Shown piece by piece: positions 24,912-34,320 of a stretch of DNA of 64,000 nucleotides. The position numbers and the translations under genes are program-made. The stretch comes from DATFMP01 sp035266845. Its GTDB lineage: Bacteria > SAR324 > JACQKK01. The first letter of the stretch is position 1; each line of letters opens with the position of its first letter. The notes below the pieces were generated by a model that was given only the letters and a program-made list of their open reading frames with translations, ran no database searches and had not been told where the DNA came from. The stretch covers positions 1-64,000 of the forward strand of contig DATFMP010000104.1 in assembly GCA_035266845.1 (NCBI GenBank), in the 5' to 3' direction.

Positions 24912-25493
24912 TCAGTGCCCGTAGACCACGACGCCGGTGATCTGCACGACACCCAGCTCCTGTACGTTGGCCGAAAGTGTCAGGCTCGATTCGAAGGCCA
25001 GCGGCTCCTGGAAGCCGATGGTCACCGTGTCGATGCCGGACCCGCCCGAGACAACGATGCCGTAGGGATTGTTCGCGGTCAGCCCCAGGTTCTGCAGCGC
25101 GACGATGTTGCGGGCCACGACGGTGTGGCCGTCGATGGTCAGCTTGACTTCCGTGAGGCCGCTGTCACCCCCCTGCTTGCTGAGCCGGGCGGAGAGGAAC
25201 TTGCCGGGTCCCGTGAGGCTGACCAGCACGTTTTCGCCCGGTACGGGCGGGGCAACAAGCCCCTCCGCGTGGGTGGGCTGCTTGATCGCATCATCGGACG
25301 AGCCCCCGCCGCCGGTGGCGATCTGGGCGGAGATCATCTGCAGTTCCTGCAGGATGTCGTTCAGCACGCTCACCACACCGTGCGAGTCATCCTTGTGTCC
25401 ATGCTTGATGCCGCTCGGCGTGGCGCCCGCTTGCAGGCTGCCCAGCACCAGCGCGAACGCCACCAGCACCCCCAGCGTTGCCAATCGTTTCAT
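24912..25493 (-). CDS. Hypothetical secreted protein
   Basis: 193 residues with a clear signal peptide (1-24, ending AGA). Residues 40-60 form an amphipathic helix (VVSVLNDILQELQMISAQI) that could oligomerise, and the remainder is predicted beta-rich with a Gly/Ser hinge. No catalytic motif and no cysteines in the mature chain. An AAGGGA sits before the ATG at 25493. The gene stands alone, divergent from the HMG-CoA-lyase-like gene. I do not recognise a family. Confidence 0.7.
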   Translation of the reverse strand: MKRLATLGVLVAFALVLGSLQAGATPSGIKHGHKDDSHGVVSVLNDILQELQMISAQIATGGGGSSDDAIKQPTHAEGLVAPPVPGENVLVSLTGPGKFLSARLSKQGGDSGLTEVKLTIDGHTVVARNIVALQNLGLTANNPYGIVVSGGSGIDTVTIGFQEPLAFESSLTLSANVQELGVVQITGVVVYGH

Positions 25494-25804
25494 GGCGGCA
25501 ATCCCTTTTTGTTGGATCGGCCCCTTGGCGGCCGGGAGGTGCCCCAGGCGGCCGGACACGTCGCCGCACGCCGGCTCGCTGCGGGCGCCCGGCGAATTTC
25601 CACTACATGATGTGATTGGAACGGAACTTTCCTCCCACCCCCATGTACCAATGGCGAGACCGGGGGTCAATCTCGTTGTGCAGGGCTCCTGATGGGGCAT
25701 TGCGGGCTGCGGGGGCAGTCGCCACCCGCGCTGCAACGGCCGCGGGGCTGTGGTATATGTCGCGCAATAACGCCAATAATCCCCACCCCCAGCGGAGCAC
25801 CGCC
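25494..25804. other. Divergent intergenic region, 311 bp
   Basis: Between the secreted-protein gene and the HMG-CoA-lyase-like gene. A TGTGGTATAT resembling an extended -10 near 25750 could serve the rightward gene; no matching -35 is seen. No repeat, RNA or small gene could be supported. Confidence 0.35.
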
Positions 25805-26776
25805 ATGGCCGACCTGCCCAAGCGCGTGACGATCCACGAGGAAGGCCCCCGCGAGGGCTTCCAGATCGAGCCGGGGCCCATCTCCACGGCGCGCAAGATC
25901 GAGCTGATCGACGCGCTCTCCGAGACGGGCCTGGAGCAGATCCAGATCTGCTCGTTCGTGAGCCCCAAGCGGGTGCCGGGCTGGGCCGATGCGGACGCCG
26001 TGGTGCGCGGGTACAAGCGCCGGCCCAGCGTGCGCTACACGGCGCTGTGGCTCAACGAGCAGGGGCTGCAGCGGGCGCTGGGCCTGCGCGAGCGGCTGCA
26101 CCTGGAGGGCGGCATCTCCACGACCACCTCCGAGACCTTCATGCGCAAGAACACCAACCGGGGCTTTGCGGAGAACGAGCGCGTGCAGCGGGGGCAGATC
26201 GCCCTGTACCGCCAGCACGACATCCCCGTGGAGCGGGCAGCGGTGATGACGGCCTTCGGCTGCAACTACGAGGGCGACGTGTCCGTCCCCACCGTGCTGG
26301 AGGCGGTGGGCAGCCTGCTGCGCATCGCGGAGGACGAGGGCGTGCGCATCGAGGTGATCAGTCTGGCGGACACCATGGGCTGGGCCACGCCGGCCTCCAT
26401 CCAGCGCGTGGTGGGCGCCGTGCGTGAGCGCTGGCCGGAGCAGCGGCTGTCCCTGCACCTGCACGATACCCGCGGCCTGGGCATCGCCAACGCCTACGCG
26501 GGCATGGAGATGGGCGTGCAGCAGTTCGATGCCTCCGTGGCCGGGCTGGGCGGCTGCCCCTTCGCCAAGCTGAAGGGCGCCGCGGGCAACGTGTGCACGG
26601 AGGACCTGGTGTTCATGTGCGAGGAGATGGGCATCGAGACGGGCATCGACCTGGAGCGGCTCATCGAGGCGGCGCGGCTGGCCGAGGACGTGGTGGGGCA
26701 CCCCCTGGCCGGCAAGGTGATGCGCGGCGGCAGCCTGCGCGAGCTGCGCCGCGCCCTGGCCGGTGCGGCGGACTGA
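25805..26776 (+). CDS. HMG-CoA lyase-like (HMGL family aldolase)
   Basis: 323 residues, a TIM-barrel of the HMGL family. EEGPREGFQ corresponds to the usual D/E-x-GPRDGLQ start. Metal ligands include HLHDTRG, and GLGGCPFAKLKGAAGNVCTED matches the HMG-CoA lyase signature with its active-site Cys. HMG-CoA lyase splits HMG-CoA to acetyl-CoA and acetoacetate in leucine and ketone-body catabolism. The KLK insertion after GCPFA is slightly unusual, and a related acyl-CoA substrate is possible. The amidohydrolase gene follows after 187 bp. Confidence 0.82.
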   Translation: MADLPKRVTIHEEGPREGFQIEPGPISTARKIELIDALSETGLEQIQICSFVSPKRVPGWADADAVVRGYKRRPSVRYTALWLNEQGLQRALGLRERLHLEGGISTTTSETFMRKNTNRGFAENERVQRGQIALYRQHDIPVERAAVMTAFGCNYEGDVSVPTVLEAVGSLLRIAEDEGVRIEVISLADTMGWATPASIQRVVGAVRERWPEQRLSLHLHDTRGLGIANAYAGMEMGVQQFDASVAGLGGCPFAKLKGAAGNVCTEDLVFMCEEMGIETGIDLERLIEAARLAEDVVGHPLAGKVMRGGSLRELRRALAGAAD

Positions 26777-26819
26777 GGAGCTGCAACGCAGGCCGCAGCG
26801 CACGCTGCAACGCATGACA

Positions 26820-26844
26820 CCGCGCGGGTTTGCGCTTTGCGCGG
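26820..26844 (+). terminator. Terminator-like hairpin
   Basis: CCGCGC (26820-26825) pairs with GCGCGG (26839-26844) around a T-containing loop, 43 bp after the HMG-CoA-lyase-like gene. Weak, no U-run. Confidence 0.3.
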
Positions 26845-26963
26845 CAATCCGTTAACCGAGGGGACGGACCGGCACGCGCCGGACCGAACGTCCGCCAACG
26901 CGCACCGCCTGCCGCGGGGGGCGCGGGCGCCTTGATGCCATCCTGCCTGGGGAGGAAGTAACC

Positions 26964-27947
26964 ATGACCGTGATCGACGTCCACACGCACATGCTGGATC
27001 GGGAGTGGCTCAAGCTCCTGCGCGACAAGGGCGCGCCCCGCTTCACGGTGGGGCCGATCACGAAGGACCTGGAGGGCATCTACCAGGACGGCTCGCTGTT
27101 CATGACCCCCATGCCCGGGCACTTCGACTACGACTTGCGCGTGAAGGACATGAGTGCCGCGGGCGTGGACCTGGCCATCGTCTCCCTCACGTGTCCCAAC
27201 GTGTTCTGGGGCGGCGAGGGCGTCAGCGTGGAGGCGGCCAAGCTGGTGAACGACAGCATGGCCCAGGGCCAGACCGCCCACCCGGACCGCATCCGCTGGT
27301 TCGCCTCGCTGCCGTGGGAGTATCCGCTGCGGGCGGTGGACGAGCTGGAGCGCGCCCATGCCCGCGGCGCCATCGGCGTGATGGTGCTGGCCAACGTGGC
27401 CGGGGGGCACCTCACCGACGAGAAGTACGCCCCCATCTGGAAGGCCATCGACGATCGCGCGCTGCCGGTGCTGGTGCACCCCACCGAGCCCCCGGGCGCG
27501 GGTGCCATGGACATGCGCAAGTACAGCCTGGCGTCCACCGTCGGCTTCATGTTCGATACCACGCTGGCCATCACGCGCATGGTGTTCGAGGGCTTCCTGG
27601 ACCGTTACCCGAACCTGAAGATCATCGCCTCCCATGCCGGGGCCACCGTGCCCTACCTGGCGGGCCGCATGGACCGTTCGTGGGAGATGACGCATCCGGG
27701 CCACGAGGACATCAAGACCCCGCCCTCGGAATACCTGCGCCGCATCTACTACGACGCGGTGACCTACCAGCAGGAGTCCCTGGAGCTGTGCATCAAGGTG
27801 GGCGGGGTGGAGAACGTGATGTACGGGTCGGACTATCCCCACGACATCGGCGACATGGCCGGCTGCCTCGGGCGCGTGGATGCGCTGCCCGGCCAGTCGC
27901 GGCAAGCCGTGCGCAGCACCAACGCCATGCGCATCTTCAACCTGTAG
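26964..27947 (+). CDS. Amidohydrolase-2 family metal enzyme (ACMSD-like decarboxylase)
   Basis: 327 residues. Metal ligands of the amidohydrolase fold: H7 and H9 (DVHTHM), a His in VHPTEPP, a His in ASHAGATVPY, and an Asp in YGSDYPHD. This set matches the ACMSD and gamma-resorcylate decarboxylase branch, which decarboxylates aromatic or muconate-like acids or hydrolyses related rings. Substrate unknown. GGGGAGGAAG lies before the ATG. It may belong with the HMG-CoA-lyase-like gene in a degradation pathway, although a hairpin separates them. Confidence 0.82.
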   Translation: MTVIDVHTHMLDREWLKLLRDKGAPRFTVGPITKDLEGIYQDGSLFMTPMPGHFDYDLRVKDMSAAGVDLAIVSLTCPNVFWGGEGVSVEAAKLVNDSMAQGQTAHPDRIRWFASLPWEYPLRAVDELERAHARGAIGVMVLANVAGGHLTDEKYAPIWKAIDDRALPVLVHPTEPPGAGAMDMRKYSLASTVGFMFDTTLAITRMVFEGFLDRYPNLKIIASHAGATVPYLAGRMDRSWEMTHPGHEDIKTPPSEYLRRIYYDAVTYQQESLELCIKVGGVENVMYGSDYPHDIGDMAGCLGRVDALPGQSRQAVRSTNAMRIFNL

Positions 27948-28088
27948 GCCATCGGGCGGGCGCGGTGCCGGAGCATCCGTCCGCGCTCAGGCAAAGCAGA
28001 TTCCTCGCTGCGCTCGGAATGATGCGTGCCGGCTGGGGAGCGGAGCGGGGGCGGCAACGACACTGCGTCGGGCGCCCTCGGCCCGCCG

Positions 28089-30755
28089 TCAGTTGGCGGG
28101 CAGTTGCGTGAGGGATTCGTTGAGCTTGGCGAGCTGGCTTTGCAGGGCGCTCAGCTCCTCGCGGCTCTTCTCCACCACGGCGGCGGGGGCCTTGTCCACG
28201 AAGGCGGGATTCTCCAGCTTGCCCGCGAGCTGCCGGATGCGCGCCTCGGTCTTCTCCAGCTCCTTGCCGATGCGCTGACGCTCCGCCTCCACGTCGATCA
28301 GGCCGGCCAGCGAGAGATAGACCTCGAAGCCGTGGCCGACGCCGTGGCCGTAGCCCTCGCGCTCGGCGAAGCGCTCGGCGAACGCCAACTCGCCGATGCC
28401 CGCCAGCGTGACCACGGTGGGTTGCTCGCTTTCCACCAGCCCGCGCAGGGTGCCATCCTCCGGCACCACGGTGACGTCGATGCGCTGGCGCGGCTTGACG
28501 TTGCTCTCGCCGCGCACGGTGCGCACGGTCTGGATCACGTCGATGAGCTGCTGGGCCTCGCGCACGGCCGCCTGTTGGTCCTGCGCCCAGGCGCCGCCCA
28601 GTGCCGGCAGGTGCTCCGGACGGGGGAAGGGCTGCACCATGATGCTGCCCTCGCGGCCGGGCAGCTCGCTCCACAGCTCCTCGGTGACAAAGGGCATGGC
28701 CGGGTGCAGCAGCTTGAGCGACTCGGCCAGCACGTGGTGCAGCGTGGCCAGGGCCGCCTGCTCGGCCTGCGGGCCCTGCTCACCGCCCAGGGCGGGCTTG
28801 GTGATCTCCACGTACCAGTCGCAGAACTCGTGCCACACGAAGCCGTACAGGGAGCGGTAGGCCTCATTGAGCCGGCGCTGATCCAGATAGGTGCGCACCT
28901 CGCCGGCCACCTGGTACAGCCGCGCCACGATCCAGCGGTCGAAGCGCCCCGGCTGCACGCCACCCAGCGCGGGCGGTGGCCCCAGGCGCTCGGTGTGGCC
29001 CTGCACGAAGCGCGTGGCGTTCCAGATCTTGTTGATGAAGTTGCGGTTGCCCTCGATGGTGGCCTCGGGCAGGTTCATGTCCCGCCCCGGCACCGTGCCT
29101 GCCGCCAGCGTGAAGCGCAGGGCGTCCGCCCCGTACTTGTCGATCATCTCCAGCGGGTCCAGGCCATTGCCCTTGGTCTTGGACATCTTCTCGCCGTACT
29201 GGTCGCGCAGCAGCCCATGCAGGAACACCTCGTGGAAGGGTTCCTTGCCCATGAACCACAGGCCCAGCATGGCCATGCGCGCCACCCAGAAGAACAGGAT
29301 GTCGTAACCGGTCACCAGCACGGCGGTGGGGTAGAACGTGCGCAGGTCCTCCGTATCGTCCGGCCAGCCCATGGTGGAAAACGGCCACAGGCCGCTGGAG
29401 AACCACGTGTCCAGCACGTCCTCGTCCATGCGCAGCTTGTCGCTGCCGCACTGGGTGCAGGCGGAGATGTCCTCCTCCGAGGCGATCACGGCGCTGCAGG
29501 CGTCGCAGTACCACACCGGGATGCGATGGCCCCACCAGAGCTGGCGCGAGATGCACCAGTCCTGGATGTTGTTCATCCACTCGAAGAACACCTTCTTCTG
29601 GAAGTCGGGCACCATGCGGATGCGCCCGTCCTCCACGGCGGCCACGGCCTTGTCCGCCAGGGGCTTGATCTTCACGAACCACTGGGTGGAAACGCGCGGC
29701 TCCACTACCTGCCCGCTGCGCTGGCAGTAGCCCAGGGCGTGGCGGTGCGGCTCCACCTTTTCCAGCAGGCCGGCCGCATCCATGTCCGCCACCACGCGCT
29801 TGCGGGCCTCGAAGCGGTCCAGGCCGCGGTAGGCCTGCGGCACCTCGTCGTTCAGCGAGGCGTCCTCCGTCATTACGGTGATGACCGGCAGGTCGTGGCG
29901 CTTGCCCAGCTCAAAGTCGTTGGGGTCATGGCCGGGGGTCACCTTCACGGCGCCCGTGCCGAAGGCGGGATCGACGAAGTCATCCGCCACGATGGGAATC
30001 TCGCGCCCCACCAGCGGCAGCTTCACGGTTTTGCCCACCACGCCGCGGTAGCGCTCGTCGTCCGGGTGCACGGCCACGGCCGTGTCGCCCAGCATGGTCT
30101 CCGGGCGCGTGGTGGCCACGGTGATGTGGCCGGAGCCATCGGCCAGCGGGTAGCGGAAGTGCCACAGGTGCCCGTCCGTCTCCCGGTGCTCCACCTCCAG
30201 GTCGGAGATGGCCGAGAGCAGGCCCGGGCTCCAGTTCACCATGCGCAGGTCGCGGTAGATCAGCCCCTGCTCGAACAGCGTGACGAACACGCGCCGCACG
30301 GCCCGCGAGAGCCCGGCATCCAGCGTGAAGCGCTCGCGGTTCCAGTCCGTCGAGACCCCCAGGCGCTTGAGCTGGCCGACGATAGTGCCGTGCGCCTCCT
30401 CCTTGAAGGCCCAGGTCTCCTTGAGGAAGGCCTCGCGCCCGATCTCCTCCTTGGTGGTGCCACGGTTTCGCAGCGCCTTCTCCACCATCCACTGCGTGGC
30501 GATGCCGGCGTGGTCGGTGCCGGGAATCCACAGCGCATTGCGGCCCTCCATGCGCGCCCAGCGGATGAGGATGTCCTGGATGGTATTGTCCCAGGCGTGC
30601 CCCATGTGCAGGGAGCCCGTCACGTTTGGCGGCGGGATGACGATGCAAAAGGGCTCCTGTCCGGAGCCCATGGAGGGTGCGAAGAGGTTGTTATCCAGCC
30701 AGTACGTGTACCACTTGCGTTCGATCGCGGTGGGGTCGTAGCGATTAAGGCTCAT
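28089..30755 (-). CDS. valS: Valyl-tRNA synthetase
   Basis: 888 residues. Class I signature HMGH at 50-53 after PPPNVTGSL, editing domain with TTRPETMLGDTA, a zinc-type knuckle near 418-440 (CDAC..CTQC), KMSKT at about 521-525, and a C-terminal coiled-coil arm (about 820-888) that grips the tRNA. It charges tRNA-Val and edits mischarged Thr. The ATG at 30755 starts four bases after the stop of the acidic pseudo-receiver gene, so the two are cotranscribed. Confidence 0.98.
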   Translation of the reverse strand: MSLNRYDPTAIERKWYTYWLDNNLFAPSMGSGQEPFCIVIPPPNVTGSLHMGHAWDNTIQDILIRWARMEGRNALWIPGTDHAGIATQWMVEKALRNRGTTKEEIGREAFLKETWAFKEEAHGTIVGQLKRLGVSTDWNRERFTLDAGLSRAVRRVFVTLFEQGLIYRDLRMVNWSPGLLSAISDLEVEHRETDGHLWHFRYPLADGSGHITVATTRPETMLGDTAVAVHPDDERYRGVVGKTVKLPLVGREIPIVADDFVDPAFGTGAVKVTPGHDPNDFELGKRHDLPVITVMTEDASLNDEVPQAYRGLDRFEARKRVVADMDAAGLLEKVEPHRHALGYCQRSGQVVEPRVSTQWFVKIKPLADKAVAAVEDGRIRMVPDFQKKVFFEWMNNIQDWCISRQLWWGHRIPVWYCDACSAVIASEEDISACTQCGSDKLRMDEDVLDTWFSSGLWPFSTMGWPDDTEDLRTFYPTAVLVTGYDILFFWVARMAMLGLWFMGKEPFHEVFLHGLLRDQYGEKMSKTKGNGLDPLEMIDKYGADALRFTLAAGTVPGRDMNLPEATIEGNRNFINKIWNATRFVQGHTERLGPPPALGGVQPGRFDRWIVARLYQVAGEVRTYLDQRRLNEAYRSLYGFVWHEFCDWYVEITKPALGGEQGPQAEQAALATLHHVLAESLKLLHPAMPFVTEELWSELPGREGSIMVQPFPRPEHLPALGGAWAQDQQAAVREAQQLIDVIQTVRTVRGESNVKPRQRIDVTVVPEDGTLRGLVESEQPTVVTLAGIGELAFAERFAEREGYGHGVGHGFEVYLSLAGLIDVEAERQRIGKELEKTEARIRQLAGKLENPAFVDKAPAAVVEKSREELSALQSQLAKLNESLTQLPAN

Positions 30756-30759
30756 TCGA

Positions 30760-33700
30760 TCAGGCTTCTTTCGACAACCGTTCCATGATTTTGGGCATTT
30801 CCTCCTGCACGGCCTTGCGCACCGAGATGGAGATGATCTCGTCCAGCACCTGCCCAAGTTTTGCGCGAATGTCCGGATCGAGCAAGGACAGCACGTCCAC
30901 ATCGGACGCGGAAATGCCCGCTCCGGCCAGGGTGGCCGCCGCCGGCCCCGCCATCGTCACGTCCGCCGCGGCGGGCTCGGTTGCGACCCGCTGCGGCGCC
31001 GCGACGCCGCTGCCCTGCAGCGCGGCCGGATAGGCCGAGGGCCCTTCGCCATCGTCCAGCAGCTCGTACACGCCCATGGCGCGGGCAAACGTGTTCTCGT
31101 GCTGCGGCAGGGAGAAGTCCAGCGCCGCCACGCCGTCGCGGATGCGCTCGCTGCGCAGCACGTCGTCGATGCGTTCGCCTTCCGGGTTCGCCGCGATCTC
31201 TTCGCGCAGGGAGGCGAACAGGTTGTCGAACTCGGGATCGTCGGAGGCTGCCCCCGCCTCTCCCGCCGTGGCGTGACCCGCGCCGAGCATGAACTCCAGT
31301 TCCTCGCCGCCGGCCAGCCCCTCGGCCTCGGCACCCAGGGCCGCAGGTTCCTCCAGGCTCACCGGCTCGAAAGCCGCTTCCATCCGCTCGTCGGTTTCCT
31401 GGGCGCCGGCGCCGGGCTCCTCGCCCAACTCCACGTCCAGCAGCGTCTCGTCCATCATGTCTTCGTCCGCCATCTCCTCGGCCTGCAGGTCGCCCAGATC
31501 CAGGTCGGCGTCCCACTCCTCGGCCGGGGCCGCCACGCTGCCCAAGGCATCGTCGGCCAGCACGGATAGCGACGGATGCGCGCCCAGTTCGTCTTCGGTC
31601 TCCTCCGCCTCCTCGCCCTCCAGCTCGTACGGCTGCACGGAATCGGCCAGGTCGGCTTCCGCTTCCGCGGCCTCGGCGGCCGGAGCTTCTTCCTGCTCGG
31701 AGAGCGTGGGGGCCAGCGTGTCCGGGTCCTCCAGCACCTCGTCCCGCGTGTGGCGCGGCACCACGGGGGGCTCGGGCTTCTCCGGCTGCCCGTGGGGCCC
31801 CACGAAGGGCTCGCGCACGGCGTCCTCGGGGAAGTCCTCGGCGGGCTGAGCCACGAAGCTTGGGGGGGCCTTGGGCTTCCAGGTCTCCTCCTGCGCCTCG
31901 CCCGCGAACACGTCCGCGCCGCCCTCGCCGAACTCGATGGAAACCGGCTCCTCCTCCTCCAGGGCCGCGAGTTCCTCAGCGGCGGAAGCCGTTGCGACCG
32001 GTGCGGCCTCGGGCGGCAGCTCGATCGCCTCGACCTCTTCGATTTCTTCGATCTCTTCCAGCGCGCTGGCCGGAACCTCTTCCATGGCCTCCAGTTCGGC
32101 TTCCTCTGCGCCGGTGGGTTCGGCTTCGGGCTCCTCCAGGTCGATCACCTCTTCGCCCGGCAGCTCTTCGTCCACCATCGCGAAACCGCCATCCTCCTGC
32201 TCAAGCTGCCAGGTTTCGTCGCTCGCCGATGCCGCGGCGCCCTCCTCCTCCAGCGCATTGAAGTTGCGCTCGAAGAGCGGCTCTTCGGCGGCCGCGCGGT
32301 GCTCCTGGTGCTCGGTATCCAGTGAGGAGAGGATCAACTCCTCTTCCTCGGTGTCCAGCTCAATGTCCTCGTCCAGCCCCTCGGCATCCTCGGCCACCAG
32401 GGTGTCCGCCTCCACCTCGTCCAGGTCGTCCAGATCGTCCAGGTGCTCCTCGCTGGCCAGTAGCTCGTCCAGGTCGGCCTCGTCCTCCTCGGAGAGCTCG
32501 GGCGCTTCGATGTCCTCCTCGTCTTCTTCTTCCTCCGCGGCGATGATCTGCTCCTCGTCGATCTCCTCGTCGCCCAGATACTCCTCGATGAAGTAGTCGT
32601 CCTCCTCGCCCTCGTCGAGGGGGGAGACGGCTGCCACGGGCTCCTCGGCCCGTGGGGCGGCATCCGCCGGCCCGGCCACCGGTTCCCCGGCACGCAGCGA
32701 CTCGGCGTCCAGCTCCTCCTCGCCCCAGTCCTCGCCGATCTCCGCGCCTTCCAGCTCGTCGGCCTCCAGCGTTTCTTCCTCCAGCACCGGCTCGGGCTCG
32801 GCTTCCACGACGGGCTCGGGTGCCGGCTCCGGTGTGGCTTCCACGAGAGGCTCGGGTTCCGGCTCGCTTTCGCCCATCAGGTTGAAGTCCTCCGGGGGCT
32901 CCAGCGCTTCTTCCTCGGCGGTGCCGATGGACTGGAGGTCCTGCTCGCTGACGAACTCCAGCTCCTGCTCGCGCACCTCAGCGGCTTCCTCCGCTTCGGC
33001 TTCGGCGTGGGGCTCGGCGGCCAGGTCCACCGCTTCCAGGTCGTCCAGCTCGCTCTGGATGGCCTGCACCTCGGTGGCGTCCGGCTCGAAGTCGAAGGGC
33101 TCGAGCACCTCCTCCTCCGCCGTCTCCTCCTGGGTCATGGTGAAGACCGGCTTGAGCTCCATCATGCGCAGCACGGACAGTGGGATGCTCTCCTCGTACT
33201 CCGTGTGGGTGACGCCCTCGCCCTCGTCCACCAGGTCGGACTCGAACAGGTCCACCTCGCCTTCGTCCAGCTCGCTGGTCAGGGCACCGGTGTCCAGCGT
33301 GTCCTCGGGCAGTTCCACTTCGATATCGTCCAGGCTCGGCTCCGCTGGCCCGCCGTGCTCCGCCTCCAGTTCCTGGTCGAAGCCCTGGGGCTCGAACACG
33401 GCTTCCTCGGGCGATTCCTCCTCCAGCACGTCCGCCGCGCCCAGTTCGTCCAGCTCGTCCTCGCTCTCGGGTATCTCCAGGGTCTCGCTGGGGAACTCGC
33501 CTTCCAGTGTCTCCAGGGAATCGTAGCGGGGCCCCGTGGGGCCCTGGGGCTCCGCCTCGTCGATCGCCTCGAAGGCACGCTCGGGCTGCAACGCCTCGGC
33601 CAGCACCTCATCGTCCACGATGGGCGCCCCGCCGACGGCTGCTTGTGGCTCGGGCTGGGCGGGCGCGGCCTGTGTCGCGGCGACCGCTGTGGGTGCTGCC

Positions 33701-34197
33701 TGCGCGGGCGCCGTGCCGCGCAGCAGGCCCAGCACCTCGTCGTCCAGCACGTCCAGGTTGGCCAGGGGGTTGCTGCCTTCGTCCGCGGTGGATTGGGACT
33801 GGCGGTACTCGTAGGCCGAGCCGATCAGATCCACCAGATTCAGGTGCTTGCTCACCTGCTGCTGCAGGTCGCTCGCCTCGAAGGGCTTGCGCACCACGCC
33901 GGCCACCCGCAGCCGCTCCAGCAGATCGCTGCTGAGCGATTGCTTGGAGCTGGCCAGCAGCACCAGCGGCACCTCGGAAAGCTGCCCGGAGGCCTTCAGA
34001 CTGCGGCAGATCTCGTAGTCGGGGTCGCGCTCAGAATTGCCGACGAGGATCAAATCCGGCATAAGGGAATTGGCCCGCTCCACATACCTGCCGGGGTTGA
34101 ACTCGTGGTGCAGGGTCAGCCCCTCCGTTTCCAGAGCCGATGTCACCAAGCCATGGATGACTGAGTTTTCGTCCAGGACGAGGATGGATTTGTTCAT
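30760..34197 (-). CDS. Large acidic protein with N-terminal pseudo-receiver domain
   Basis: 1145 residues. Residues 1-120 form a response-regulator receiver fold: D9-E10 in place of the acidic pair and the KPF lysine near residue 105 are kept, but the phosphorylated Asp position reads LILVG53NSERD, so the acceptor is lost. Residues from about 150 to 1075 are an intrinsically disordered chain extremely rich in Glu and Asp, with Ala/Pro spacers. The last ~45 residues form a helical module (DPDIRAKLGQVLDEIISISV) like the conserved tail of some deltaproteobacterial receiver proteins. It is transcribed with valS and divergent from lptG. Role unknown; a scaffold or polar localisation protein is one possibility. 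Confidence 0.85.
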   Translation of the reverse strand: MNKSILVLDENSVIHGLVTSALETEGLTLHHEFNPGRYVERANSLMPDLILVGNSERDPDYEICRSLKASGQLSEVPLVLLASSKQSLSSDLLERLRVAGVVRKPFEASDLQQQVSKHLNLVDLIGSAYEYRQSQSTADEGSNPLANLDVLDDEVLGLLRGTAPAQAAPTAVAATQAAPAQPEPQAAVGGAPIVDDEVLAEALQPERAFEAIDEAEPQGPTGPRYDSLETLEGEFPSETLEIPESEDELDELGAADVLEEESPEEAVFEPQGFDQELEAEHGGPAEPSLDDIEVELPEDTLDTGALTSELDEGEVDLFESDLVDEGEGVTHTEYEESIPLSVLRMMELKPVFTMTQEETAEEEVLEPFDFEPDATEVQAIQSELDDLEAVDLAAEPHAEAEAEEAAEVREQELEFVSEQDLQSIGTAEEEALEPPEDFNLMGESEPEPEPLVEATPEPAPEPVVEAEPEPVLEEETLEADELEGAEIGEDWGEEELDAESLRAGEPVAGPADAAPRAEEPVAAVSPLDEGEEDDYFIEEYLGDEEIDEEQIIAAEEEEDEEDIEAPELSEEDEADLDELLASEEHLDDLDDLDEVEADTLVAEDAEGLDEDIELDTEEEELILSSLDTEHQEHRAAAEEPLFERNFNALEEEGAAASASDETWQLEQEDGGFAMVDEELPGEEVIDLEEPEAEPTGAEEAELEAMEEVPASALEEIEEIEEVEAIELPPEAAPVATASAAEELAALEEEEPVSIEFGEGGADVFAGEAQEETWKPKAPPSFVAQPAEDFPEDAVREPFVGPHGQPEKPEPPVVPRHTRDEVLEDPDTLAPTLSEQEEAPAAEAAEAEADLADSVQPYELEGEEAEETEDELGAHPSLSVLADDALGSVAAPAEEWDADLDLGDLQAEEMADEDMMDETLLDVELGEEPGAGAQETDERMEAAFEPVSLEEPAALGAEAEGLAGGEELEFMLGAGHATAGEAGAASDDPEFDNLFASLREEIAANPEGERIDDVLRSERIRDGVAALDFSLPQHENTFARAMGVYELLDDGEGPSAYPAALQGSGVAAPQRVATEPAAADVTMAGPAAATLAGAGISASDVDVLSLLDPDIRAKLGQVLDEIISISVRKAVQEEMPKIMERLSKEA

Positions 34198-34320
34198 GCC
34201 CTGCGCCTCTCAGATCCGATCGGTGGATTCGCCTGCGCCCCCGGGGGGCCTGCCGCAGTCTCGCACGCGGTGCCGCCGGGTGTGAACGGCCAGCCTCCGC
34301 GCTGCCTTTCTGGTTGAACG

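Noticed and set aside
27999..28022. Sequence resembling a common ATTCCTCGCTGCGCTCGGAAT intergenic motif
   Set aside because: Single copy here, poor pairing; not enough to call a repeat.
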